DNA of 25,830 nt from Calditrichaceae bacterium (GTDB lineage: Bacteria; Calditrichota; Calditrichia; Calditrichales; Calditrichaceae). The notes under the pieces are model-generated. The model had not been told where the DNA came from. It made no database searches and worked only from the letters and a program-made list of their open reading frames with translations. The stretch covers positions 1-25,830 of the forward strand of contig JANTFQ010000002.1 of assembly GCA_024763405.1 (NCBI GenBank). Reading direction: 5' to 3'. A program made the translations under genes and the position numbers. Positions 7,428 to 15,911 of this stretch are shown here, piece by piece (the stretch's first letter is position 1; each line of letters begins with the position of its first letter).

Positions 7428-8318
7428 TTACCAGGTAAAATTAAATCCATACGTATTCGTGTAGCCCGAACCGTTAAAAAGCGGCTTCATACGAAAAGAA
7501 TAGTTTATTTTTCGGTTATATTTTTTAACCGTGTAAGCCGCATCAAAGATACTCGCCAAATGATTTACCATTACCAGCATCACCATTTTATCCGCAATAC
7601 CATATAAATCATTACTTAAATTACGCATTCCACGGTAGGTTTTTACATTAGACGTGGGATACTTATAATTCCCCTGTGTGTCATAAAAATAGGGATTCCC
7701 GTATTCGTCCACCACATCATCCCATCCTACGCCAAACTGATGCAGATATTTATAGATCATTTCGTAGTATTGCTGCGTTTTGGTACTGGGAAGCGAATGG
7801 GAATAAATAGCTGTTTCGGCAGCCTGAAGAGCTTCCATATTATCGGCAATTTCGCCTTCGTCAAGCTGTTCGTTATTATCAGGATACAGATTGCGGCCTG
7901 TCCATTTGCCGTCGGCATTGGCGCGGCGGTATACATTAGACCAGTATTTCTGCGCACTCCAATGGGTATCTCCATACCGGCGCATTTCACTGTCTTTATC
8001 ATCCGCTCTGCCCGTATAAACAACAACCCCGGTCCAGAAAGCAACTTCCAGACCCGCAAACAGGGCGGCCTTCCAATAGCTTTTGGCATACACCTCACCC
8101 GCTCCGGGGAGCACGGCTGACATCAGGGCAGCTTTGATACCGGATTTTTCTTCCATGCTCTTTTGTGTTTCTTCCTGCTCATCCTGCTGCGCCTGCTGAG
8201 ATAAAACAAAGCGGGAGGTATTATAGGTTACCGGACTTTCGGTTTTTTGATTTTGCAGGTCACCCGCCGAAACGGTTGCATACAAAATGAAGATGAATAA
8301 AGCAATCAGTGTTTTCAT
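7428..8318 (-). CDS. DUF5683-like exported membrane protein, paralog A
   Basis: A 296-residue protein with signal peptide MKTLIALFIFILYATVSA, then a Gln/Glu-rich linker (residues about 20-55). Next comes IKAALMSAVLPGAGEVYAKSYWKAALFAGLEVAFWTGVVVYTG, the DUF5683 hallmark of an LPGAGE motif followed by a second hydrophobic helix. It shares with paralog B the LPGxGE.YA motif, a Trp/Tyr-rich middle (AQKYWSNVYRRAN) and a late helix (VNHLASIFDAAYTVKK), and ends in YTNTYGFNFTW. The function is not known; DUF5683 proteins are common in FCB envelopes. AGGATGAG precedes the ATG. It follows the peptidase/propeller/barrel gene by 36 bases and is very likely in its operon. Confidence 0.82.
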   Translation of the reverse strand: MKTLIALFIFILYATVSAGDLQNQKTESPVTYNTSRFVLSQQAQQDEQEETQKSMEEKSGIKAALMSAVLPGAGEVYAKSYWKAALFAGLEVAFWTGVVVYTGRADDKDSEMRRYGDTHWSAQKYWSNVYRRANADGKWTGRNLYPDNNEQLDEGEIADNMEALQAAETAIYSHSLPSTKTQQYYEMIYKYLHQFGVGWDDVVDEYGNPYFYDTQGNYKYPTSNVKTYRGMRNLSNDLYGIADKMVMLVMVNHLASIFDAAYTVKKYNRKINYSFRMKPLFNGSGYTNTYGFNFTW

Positions 8319-8354
8319 AGCTCATCCTAAAATAATTGCAAATATTGACAGAAA

Positions 8355-11300
8355 TCAGCGCATTCTGCGTAATAAACTGCCCATTCTCTCTCTAAGATCA
8401 AATTCATACAAGAGCCCAAAATAATAACGCCATTTGCGGGGATAGGTGATGGTGTACCCCCTGGAGCCATCAAAATTCTGTGCCTTGTCCATCGGATAGA
8501 CGGCTTCAACAAAAAAGCGTGTCGGGAACAAGGAATAGGAAAAAGCATCCATCCGCAGCTGCAAACCAAGATCGCGCTTAAAATCGTTAAATTGTAACGT
8601 ACGGTTCGAATTCCAGGCATTTCCCCAATCGTAAAAAACGCCAAAATACATTTTATCAAGGCTCAGATTTCCCAGCCGCATATCCATATGCTGCCAGAGC
8701 GGGAAACGATACGTCAAAGTTAAAATGCTTTTATAGCGTCCCTCGATACTGAAATAAGAATAGCCCTTCATACCAATCAGCCCGCCGGCGTATAAATTAA
8801 AAAAATCATTCGTCTTGCGGTCAATCATCCCCCCGCGCCAGCGCAGGGCAATGCTGTGACTTGGAAAAAGCGGATTTCGAAAATACTTTTCCGCATCTAA
8901 CTCGACCCGGTTAAACACATAGGTCTGAAAGTTTTCCGCATTGATGTAGCTCAGTGCCAGGTTCTTTAAAAACTCATTATATTCCAGACTGTGTACAAAG
9001 TGCAGATAGTACCCGCCGCTGGGATTAATATCCCGGTTGCGATCGGCATGCGGATGATTGGCTGTCAGGCTCCACTCTAAAGCATGCCCTTTTAAATAGG
9101 TGTACTGAAAGGTACCATGCGCCGGTGTCGTTTGGTTGTTAAGAGTACTATAGTAACTATTCTGGCTGATTTTAGCCCCGTAATTACGCCAGATATAGGC
9201 TGCCTTAAAATCGAGCATATCAAAAAATCGCATCGATAATCCGGCATGTACCTCGGCCAGATTAAAACGAATATCACTATTGTAAATATTTACATTATCC
9301 ACCTGGTTACTCTGAACATCCCACACGGTGTCCCCTTTAATCGTCTGGGAAATATTGTACGCTTCAAGAAACAGGGTCGGTTCGGTTTCCTTTACCTCAA
9401 AATAACCGTAAAGGTCATAATCAAAGTCGGAATTGGCCGCGGCGCCGGCCGTTAAATTATATTTATTCAGCACATCGGATGAGGTTACAAAAAAACCCGG
9501 TTTAAACGTTCCGTAATCAACCCAGAGACGTGGCAGAATGTGCATGTCCGTAAACATCTGTTTGTAATCGTGAATTTCCGGAATCGAATCCAGCACATTG
9601 CTAAAATTCTTTTGTGGAATATGGGCAATATACTGCGGATCATAAACGGCCGTTGCTGGGTCCAGCGGCTGGGGCTGATCCATTTTATAGATCCGGTACC
9701 CGCTGCTGTCATACAACGCATAAACCAAATTACCCTGCCGGTTCACCGCGGGCATCATGGCGCCGCCGGTGACATTGGTGAGCAATTCAGTCACACCCGT
9801 TTGCAGATTGCGGCGGTAGATATTATAAATTCCGGTTGCGCTGGATGCGTAATAGAGCCAGGGAGAACCGGGCTGAAAAAAAGGATAGCGCAGTTCCTCT
9901 TCGGCTTCCATAAAAAGCTTAAACGTGTTGCTCTTAAGATTATACACACCGAGATTGCGACCGTATTCCACCGCGGTATCAAATACAATCAGGCTGTCGC
10001 CGCCGGACCAGCGCGGATGAAAAATCTGACGTCCGTTTTCAAAAGCCAGTAGCTGCCGGATTTTTATTCCGGCAAATTCTGCTTCACGCCATTGTGGTCC
10101 ATCCTGTTTTTTCCCATGACTTAACACACCCGTTTCCCGGTTAAACCAGACCCGGCCGTTCATTTCTCCCCTTATAGAATCCGGAAGCACTAAAACGTTC
10201 AGTTGGGTTAAACCGTTGGCTGCGGTAATAAAGGTCAGTTGTTTTCCGTCGTGACTAAAATCGGGATTCTTTGCCCGCATATTTTCGGTAAGACGGATTT
10301 CTTTTTTCTGTTGTAAATCGTACAGGAATAAATCATTAAAGGACGAGTGATGCCGGTTACGTTCCTGGCGGGCGTAGGCAATCCAGCGGCCGTCCGGCGA
10401 CCAGCTTAGAGACGAAGTGATTCCAGAAGCCAGTTTTTCTTTGCTTCCGCTTTGCGAATTGTACAAGACCAAGCTGTTCTTACTGATATAATCTTCACCT
10501 TTATTGGAAACATAGGCAATCTGTTTTCCATCGGGCGACCAAATGGGATACAAGTTGGCGCTGCCCTTTTGCTCAACCGGAATGCCTGTACGCGCGTTTT
10601 TACGAATAAGCGCGGTCTGTGCCATATAGGTTTTCTGCAGCGAATCTTTCCAGGCGGCATACATACTTTCCACCGGAAAATGTACCGCAGACTTAAAGGC
10701 GCTTTCGAAGGTAAATTCATCCCATTTCGAAGCCTGCCGCGTAATATCGCTTAAAATGTGTTCACCAAAACGGTTACTCAAATAATTAATAAACGAGAAC
10801 CCCTGGTTATACGAAGATTCGTTCCCTATGCTGCCCTTACCAAAAACCGACATCGCGTTGTAAGTCAGTAAATTGTTGTGCAGCACCCGATCACGCAGGA
10901 TCATTTCACGGTGCGGATCGCGGTAATCGTAACGGCTGCCGTTCACCTGGTGCTGAGCCGTTCCCTCCGCGAACCAGACCGGTAAAATAATGGAGCTGAC
11001 GGGATAAACCATTACCGTGGACGGGAATCCCCGTACCACATCTTTGCGTTTTTCTTTTTCATAAGAAATGTACTGTAAAAACCCAAAGGGAAAGGTCAGG
11101 TTGGATTTAATCATTTTCTGGATGGAAATCATATGGGTAAACTCATGGGTCACCACATTCCGAAGCCAGTTGGTTGTACCCCGCAGAATATAATCCAGAT
11201 TGGACGCCCAGATTTCAACCTTATCATCCAAAAAATAGGCGCCGCCATTGGAATAATCATCGGTGTCACGGATGACGAATTGTATTTTTTTAGCGGGTTC

Positions 11301-11618
11301 GTAATTATAAATGCCCGTGACATGGGGGTAAATTTCCTCGGCTATCTTAGATACTTCTAAAGCCGTGCGTTGGGCACCTACGGGGAAGTGCACAATAAAA
11401 TGTTCGGTTTCAAATGATTTCCACCGCAATTCGGGATGATTGTAATCAATAAACTGGGCCTGTAACGGAAGTGCTGCGCTGAGAAGCAGCATAAAAGACA
11501 GAATCAGGATTTTTACAGGAGAATATCCGGAATCTTTCGTTAGATTACCGCAGGCGCGGGAATAACAAAACGGGGAATGCTCCGGAATATTAACTCTGCT
11601 TTTATAAATTAACTTCAT
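8355..11618 (-). CDS. Outer-membrane fusion: peptidase MA-like domain, TolB-like propeller, beta-barrel
   Basis: A 1087-residue exported protein. A signal-like hydrophobic stretch with LPLQAQ lies at about 35-55 after an unusually long N-terminal region. The TAATG overlap with the gene before supports the ATG at 11618, and the Val at residue 35 is GTA, so it is not a start. Residues about 60-330 resemble gluzincin peptidase MA-like proteins: HEFTH at 158-162 (intact HExxH) and WFAEGTAQHQ with Glu218 as likely third zinc ligand. Residues about 345-640 hold PD40/TolB-type propeller blades (YPIWSPDGKQIAYVS, LSWSPDGRWIAYAR, PDFSHDGKQLTFIT). From about 700 the pattern of alternating strands with NPSGGYYLHF and a final YYFGLLYEFDL fits an outer-membrane beta-barrel related to surface antigen proteins. 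The substrate is unknown; proteolytic activity is inferred from the motif only. Confidence 0.85.
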   Translation of the reverse strand: MKLIYKSRVNIPEHSPFCYSRACGNLTKDSGYSPVKILILSFMLLLSAALPLQAQFIDYNHPELRWKSFETEHFIVHFPVGAQRTALEVSKIAEEIYPHVTGIYNYEPAKKIQFVIRDTDDYSNGGAYFLDDKVEIWASNLDYILRGTTNWLRNVVTHEFTHMISIQKMIKSNLTFPFGFLQYISYEKEKRKDVVRGFPSTVMVYPVSSIILPVWFAEGTAQHQVNGSRYDYRDPHREMILRDRVLHNNLLTYNAMSVFGKGSIGNESSYNQGFSFINYLSNRFGEHILSDITRQASKWDEFTFESAFKSAVHFPVESMYAAWKDSLQKTYMAQTALIRKNARTGIPVEQKGSANLYPIWSPDGKQIAYVSNKGEDYISKNSLVLYNSQSGSKEKLASGITSSLSWSPDGRWIAYARQERNRHHSSFNDLFLYDLQQKKEIRLTENMRAKNPDFSHDGKQLTFITAANGLTQLNVLVLPDSIRGEMNGRVWFNRETGVLSHGKKQDGPQWREAEFAGIKIRQLLAFENGRQIFHPRWSGGDSLIVFDTAVEYGRNLGVYNLKSNTFKLFMEAEEELRYPFFQPGSPWLYYASSATGIYNIYRRNLQTGVTELLTNVTGGAMMPAVNRQGNLVYALYDSSGYRIYKMDQPQPLDPATAVYDPQYIAHIPQKNFSNVLDSIPEIHDYKQMFTDMHILPRLWVDYGTFKPGFFVTSSDVLNKYNLTAGAAANSDFDYDLYGYFEVKETEPTLFLEAYNISQTIKGDTVWDVQSNQVDNVNIYNSDIRFNLAEVHAGLSMRFFDMLDFKAAYIWRNYGAKISQNSYYSTLNNQTTPAHGTFQYTYLKGHALEWSLTANHPHADRNRDINPSGGYYLHFVHSLEYNEFLKNLALSYINAENFQTYVFNRVELDAEKYFRNPLFPSHSIALRWRGGMIDRKTNDFFNLYAGGLIGMKGYSYFSIEGRYKSILTLTYRFPLWQHMDMRLGNLSLDKMYFGVFYDWGNAWNSNRTLQFNDFKRDLGLQLRMDAFSYSLFPTRFFVEAVYPMDKAQNFDGSRGYTITYPRKWRYYFGLLYEFDLRERMGSLLRRMR

Positions 11619-14527
11619 TAATGTACAACCATAATTTTAATAATGCGGCTTTCAGTGCGGGAAGCGGATACGGCTTTAACCCGGCATAAATACACACCGG
11701 AAGCAATATCAGCCACATTCCACTCTATCTCATTATCTACCCCGGCCTGTCCGGGCCCCGTAAATTCATCCACCGGCATACCGGAAGCATCAAAAATACG
11801 GATATTGACCTTCGCTGCTTCATACAAATAATAGCGAATGGTAGTCGTGTTGCCGCTGTTGGGATTGGGATAATTATAAACCCGTTTCGCAGGCAAAATT
11901 GTACTGCCCTGCGATTGCTGCTGCAGCGCTTTGGTAATACGCAGATTATGCCCCGGATTATTAAATACCGATGTCCATTTTACGGAGGCAGCGTCCTCCG
12001 CGCCATCCAACTGCCATACATAAAGTGAACCGGATGCATTCAGCGCAGCAATTTCCAGCGCGGCGTCTTCATCCATATTCAATATAAATGGTGTTCCGTT
12101 GATTTTACCTCCCGTTGTGAGCGAAAATCCGTTTAGCGCTCTGCCGTTGCTGCGCAGACCAACGATGCTGCCCTTGTCCGTTGCCGCGATAAAATCGAGT
12201 TTTCCATCCCCATCGGCGTCTAAAATAAGCGGACTGCCGATCAGATGTTCTACATCTGCTAAATCCGGACGCAGGGGAAAACCATTTAACAAAAACCCGG
12301 AACGGTTATAGGCATAAATCCCATCCGGCTGATTGAAAACAATATCATACACGCCGTTGGCATCCACATCAACCACTGCGGGTGGGCCAACCGGCTGCAG
12401 CACTGTTGTCCAGGAGGTTCGAAGCGTCATAGCCGGATAATCGTAAATTTTAATATATTGTACGGTTGGATCATATACCAGCAAATTGGTTTCATTCTCA
12501 AACAATGGCAGTAACGCAGCAAAAGAGGCAGATCCATCAAAAATAACCGGTTTGCCACTCGCGTCTAATAAAAGCGCCGTAACGCCTGCTTCCTGACGGT
12601 ACGTATCCGTAATGGACCCATCAAAATTAAATACATAAAGCGAATCATTGGCGCATCCCACCACTACTCCTGTGGCGGAAGCGACCGGGCCGGAAACAAC
12701 CGGCGCTGTAAAACCATGTTTAAAAACGGAAGCGCCGCTTCGCAGGTCAAAGCCCAGCAGGCTATCGCCGCCCGCTGCAAATAAGTGATCATACTTACTG
12801 TTTTGATCAAAATCCGCCAAAACAAGAGACGGCTGATTATTAAAAGCAGCACCCAGGGAAAATAAAACGGAGGTGCTGTGCACGAGTCCTTCTCCACGGG
12901 AATTCAGGGCATAAATAGCATTGTTGTCCCCAGTGACAAAAAAGAAAGGTTGTTCCTTTCCTTCCACGGCTCCGGCAGTCAGCGCCGCACTGTTTGCCTT
13001 TTGCGGAAAAAGAGCGATGGGAAAAGATTCTTCCAGCCAGCCGCGCGCATAGTCGAAAGTCATTACCGTACCCCGGTTATCCGAAAAATTATTGATGGTA
13101 ATATGCGAAGCCGACCGGCCGTAATTTGAACGCGTATTCGGAGAAGAGGAATCGGAAAATTCATTTAAAACCCCATCCTGATACGCCGGATTATTTTTAT
13201 ACCAGAAATCCGCAAACCAGCCAAATTCGATACCGGCGCGGGAATCGGGAAAGGGATATTTCTGACCGATGTCCTGCGCGCGATCGGCTTCTTCGATATC
13301 CACCGCCCGCATTAACGGATCGTCATTGATGCTTCCACCGTCTGCTTTTTCCGCAATTACACGCTCGTCAACATGCCAAATCAAGAGTCCCGCACCGGGA
13401 ATGCCCCAGTCGTAATCGGGCACAGAAATCAACACGCCGCTTTGGCCGCGTACAATCTGATCAGGGAAGTAAGTTTCCAGCAATTCTAAATAAGTGGGCA
13501 GCTCTGTTCGTCCATCTAATAAAAGCCCGTACAGAGAATCCAGATTCACGGCGCTGTCGCCGCGGTATTCTATTAAAAAATATTCATCCTCGTTGATGGG
13601 GATCTGAACAAGGGAAGCGGTTCCGTCGTCTTCTGTTCCAAGCCGGCGAACGGCTACATCCGTTTGCGGATTCTTTAAAATCCGCACATTATCCCAGCCC
13701 ATTTGGTGACGTGAAAAAGCGCCGGGCGGCGAAGGAATCAGGCCGTTCATATTCATTAAGCCCATATCCATAAGCCCAAAGCGACCAATCCCCGTTCGCT
13801 GCTTTGACGGACTGAACAAATCGTATAAGCCGAGAGCGCTGCCCAAATTGGCGGCAAACATACCGGTAAGAGCAAGGGACAGACCATCCTGGTTTTCTGT
13901 TTCGGGGAGAATGATACCGGACGTAATTTTCTTATTCTGCCCAACATCAATTCCGTCAAAATCTTCCCCAAAGGCTTCTTTTAAAAAAGCGGGGGTGATA
14001 AAAAGCGATGGGATATCCTGGGGTGTTTCATCGTAGCCCACATCTACATCTTTACCAACGCCGGCGTGAAAGACAACGACGAGATTAAAGTCCGAAAAAT
14101 CTACATCCCCGCTGTTTTTTGCCGCTTCGACCGCATCCGAGAGCAGCCTGGCTAATCCCAGATTATTCTGTTCATCCGTGCCGTTAGGATTGTACCAGCC
14201 CATGGGATGGGGCAAATGATAAGCACTGTCTGAGGAAAGCGGGAAAACAGTTCCGCTAACTTCCTGTTTACCGCCTGAAACGGATTCGAAATAATGGGCA
14301 ACCGCGCGAATTTGATCTTCAAAATACAGACGATTGTGCGGAGCAGGATCGATAGCAAAATTATCCTGTGTGAGCGTATCGATCATAAACAGGCCGTTCC
14401 CGGTGGTCAGGCTACTTTGATCTTCGGTAAAATCAACCCGCAGCGCGCAGATTTTTACCGGCTCCGGTTGCGCATATACAAGGGTTAAAGAAAATAACAA
14501 CAGCAGAACGATGTGTTTTGATTTCAC
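11618..14527 (-). CDS. T9SS-sorted M6 metalloprotease-like protein lacking HExxH (pseudoenzyme)
   Basis: About 969 residues from the GTG at 14527. I prefer this start to the ATG at 14587 because GGAGAAC lies about 9 bases upstream and it gives a clean signal peptide (VKSKHIVLLLLFSLTLVYAQ). The N-terminal half follows the M6 (immune inhibitor A-like) plan, including LGLYDLF, IGRFGLMDMG and PGAFSRHQMGW. Where HExxHxLGL is expected, the sequence reads AANLGSALGL (residues 226-235), so all three key residues are replaced. A later propeller-like region has FG-GAP/VCBS-like repeats (DVDANGVYDIVF, LDADGDGKLDFIAA, LNMDEDAALEIAAL). The last 88 residues are a type A T9SS sorting domain: YNYPNPNSGNTTTIRYYL, VNIRIFDASGMPV, WNVADIASGVYLCRV. 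The stop overlaps the next start (TAATG). A weak promoter candidate (TATAAA near 14610) lies upstream. Confidence 0.85.
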   Translation of the reverse strand: MKSKHIVLLLLFSLTLVYAQPEPVKICALRVDFTEDQSSLTTGNGLFMIDTLTQDNFAIDPAPHNRLYFEDQIRAVAHYFESVSGGKQEVSGTVFPLSSDSAYHLPHPMGWYNPNGTDEQNNLGLARLLSDAVEAAKNSGDVDFSDFNLVVVFHAGVGKDVDVGYDETPQDIPSLFITPAFLKEAFGEDFDGIDVGQNKKITSGIILPETENQDGLSLALTGMFAANLGSALGLYDLFSPSKQRTGIGRFGLMDMGLMNMNGLIPSPPGAFSRHQMGWDNVRILKNPQTDVAVRRLGTEDDGTASLVQIPINEDEYFLIEYRGDSAVNLDSLYGLLLDGRTELPTYLELLETYFPDQIVRGQSGVLISVPDYDWGIPGAGLLIWHVDERVIAEKADGGSINDDPLMRAVDIEEADRAQDIGQKYPFPDSRAGIEFGWFADFWYKNNPAYQDGVLNEFSDSSSPNTRSNYGRSASHITINNFSDNRGTVMTFDYARGWLEESFPIALFPQKANSAALTAGAVEGKEQPFFFVTGDNNAIYALNSRGEGLVHSTSVLFSLGAAFNNQPSLVLADFDQNSKYDHLFAAGGDSLLGFDLRSGASVFKHGFTAPVVSGPVASATGVVVGCANDSLYVFNFDGSITDTYRQEAGVTALLLDASGKPVIFDGSASFAALLPLFENETNLLVYDPTVQYIKIYDYPAMTLRTSWTTVLQPVGPPAVVDVDANGVYDIVFNQPDGIYAYNRSGFLLNGFPLRPDLADVEHLIGSPLILDADGDGKLDFIAATDKGSIVGLRSNGRALNGFSLTTGGKINGTPFILNMDEDAALEIAALNASGSLYVWQLDGAEDAASVKWTSVFNNPGHNLRITKALQQQSQGSTILPAKRVYNYPNPNSGNTTTIRYYLYEAAKVNIRIFDASGMPVDEFTGPGQAGVDNEIEWNVADIASGVYLCRVKAVSASRTESRIIKIMVVH

Positions 14528-14651
14528 TCCGTCTGTTCTCCAGTTTGCATTGATGAATTTTGTTAACGGTACAGAGCAATCCCGCAAAAGGGATTTAGGC
14601 AGATTGATTTATACGAAATTTCTGCCGGATTAAAATCTGTTTAACCGCACG

Positions 14652-14675
14652 AAAAAAGGGAACCGAAGTTCCCTT
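14652..14675 (-). terminator. Rho-independent terminator after porV
   Basis: Inverted repeat AAGGGAAC / GTTCCCTT (14656-14663 and 14668-14675) with a UUCG tetraloop on the minus strand, followed by a run of Ts, 4 bases beyond the porV stop. It separates porV from the M6-like gene. Confidence 0.88.
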
Positions 14676-14678
14676 ATA

Positions 14679-15782
14679 TTAGAAATTCACACCCAGTGAG
14701 AACCGCGTGGTTCCGGCAAGAGGATGATCTTTTTCGGCATTAATATAGCTGAAATCAAAATTAAAGATACTGTAATTAATACCCGCGCCAAAGGTCATAA
14801 ACTTACGATCCCCGTGATGCGGATCTTCATAAAAATAACCGCCGCGAATGGCAATAATTTGTCCGTATTTATATTCAACGCCAAAAGACTGGGTAAAACT
14901 GCTGATACGGTCCGAGATACTTCCTTCCACCCAACTGGAATAAAAGACCGCCTTAAACACACCGTCTACCTGGGGATCGCCATTTTTATCGGTATACCGC
15001 CGTACCAGCAAACGGTTTAAATCATAAATAACCGTGATTTTATTAAACCCGTCATCGAAAGCATCGTACGCCAAACCGATACGAAAATTAGTCGGCATGG
15101 GGTCGGCCTGTTTCTGATCGATATAGGTTACATGCGGACCAAAATTGGATAGATTCATTCCCAGATTAAGACGGTTTTTCAGGATTTTATATCCTGGCGT
15201 CCACAACACACCGGCATCAACGGCAACTGTCGTTGCACGGCCGTCTCCGCTTTCCGTTCCAACCGATACGCTGGAGAGATTACTCTGAATAATTTTTGCA
15301 TTTATTCCGACGCCAATATTTTCGGCAAGCTTTGCCGCATAGGCCAGTGAAATGGCATATTCGAAGGAATCAAACGTCCCAAGCTCGGTTCCTTCTTCAT
15401 CCGTATGAATATTGATTCCAAGATTCAGATAGGTAATACTGGCGCCCAGCACCCCCAAATCATCAAAGGAATAACGCGCCGCCATATAATCGTAATAAAG
15501 ATCATTGAAATTAAAGGCCGGAAGCCACTTTGAATGCATAAAGGTTACCTGCCCCCTCTTTTGCGTTTCCGGATCTTCGTACTGAAAAGCCAGACCTGCG
15601 GGATTCCAGAAAATAGCGGTCGCATCATTCACCAGCGCGACACCGCCTTCACCGAGGCCGCCGTTTCGCGCGCCGGGCGCTATTTGCAAAAAGGGCAGCG
15701 CCGCTTCGCCCTGGGCAAAGAGATTACTGGTCCCGATAAAGAGTGCGCTTGTTAACAGTAAAAATAAGATAATCTTCTTCAT
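14679..15782 (-). CDS. porV: PorV/PorQ-family outer-membrane protein of type IX secretion
   Basis: A 367-residue outer-membrane beta-barrel of the PorV (LptO) family. In characterised systems PorV binds C-terminal sorting domains of T9SS cargo and carries them from the translocon to the attachment complex. Signal peptide MKKIILFLLLTSALFIGTSNLFAQ is followed by the diagnostic FLQIAPGARNGGLGEGGVALVNDATAIFWNPAGLAF. The remainder is alternating beta-strand sequence with many aromatics, ending FSLGVNF, a typical barrel C-terminus with final Phe. The start is certain: AGGAGG lies 7 bases before the ATG. The next gene downstream encodes a protein with a T9SS sorting domain, which supports the call. 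The gene is transcribed alone between its own promoter/leader and a terminator. PorV proper versus a PorV paralog cannot be settled here. Confidence 0.88.
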   Translation of the reverse strand: MKKIILFLLLTSALFIGTSNLFAQGEAALPFLQIAPGARNGGLGEGGVALVNDATAIFWNPAGLAFQYEDPETQKRGQVTFMHSKWLPAFNFNDLYYDYMAARYSFDDLGVLGASITYLNLGINIHTDEEGTELGTFDSFEYAISLAYAAKLAENIGVGINAKIIQSNLSSVSVGTESGDGRATTVAVDAGVLWTPGYKILKNRLNLGMNLSNFGPHVTYIDQKQADPMPTNFRIGLAYDAFDDGFNKITVIYDLNRLLVRRYTDKNGDPQVDGVFKAVFYSSWVEGSISDRISSFTQSFGVEYKYGQIIAIRGGYFYEDPHHGDRKFMTFGAGINYSIFNFDFSYINAEKDHPLAGTTRFSLGVNF

Positions 15783-15803
15783 TGTAAATCCTCCTAAAAA
15801 AAA

Positions 15804-15842
15804 ACCGGCTAATAGATTGACTGCTTCAATCTACTAACCGGT
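15804..15842 (-). terminator. Terminator-like hairpin upstream of porV
   Basis: 17-bp stem with two G-U wobbles, 5-base loop, then a 9-T run on the minus strand. It could end transcripts reading through from the rfbD-accA operon, but the promoter at 15962-15990 lies upstream of it, so porV mRNA must cross it. Confidence 0.8.
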
Positions 15843-15866
15843 ATATATTGATCCGGGAATGTTCAT
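15834..15866 (-). CDS. Possible leader peptide uORF in porV leader
   Basis: A frame of 10 codons plus stop, translating to MNIPGSIYTG. Its TAG stop lies inside the 5' arm of the terminator-like hairpin, so a terminating ribosome would cover that arm. No good ribosome binding site is seen, and an ORF this short arises easily by chance. It is recorded only because of its position. Confidence 0.2.
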   Translation of the reverse strand: MNIPGSIYTG

Positions 15867-15894
15867 TAAAGGCAGACAAAACTATCTCTTAATT

Positions 15895-15911
15895 ATAAAA
15901 AAAGTACCTTT
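15895..15911 (-). repeat. 17-mer ATAAAAAAAGTACCTTT, copy 2 (porV leader)
   Basis: Identical to 5310-5326 upstream of ffh, same orientation. Here it is preceded on the minus strand by TTGTTA and runs into TATAAT, so it may belong to a second porV promoter, although the spacing (13) is poor. Confidence 0.6.

Noticed and set aside
9540..10052. 170-codon plus-strand open frame
   Set aside because: Lies antisense within the peptidase/propeller/barrel gene, whose protein shows clear domains; the antisense translation resembles nothing and has no ribosome binding site.
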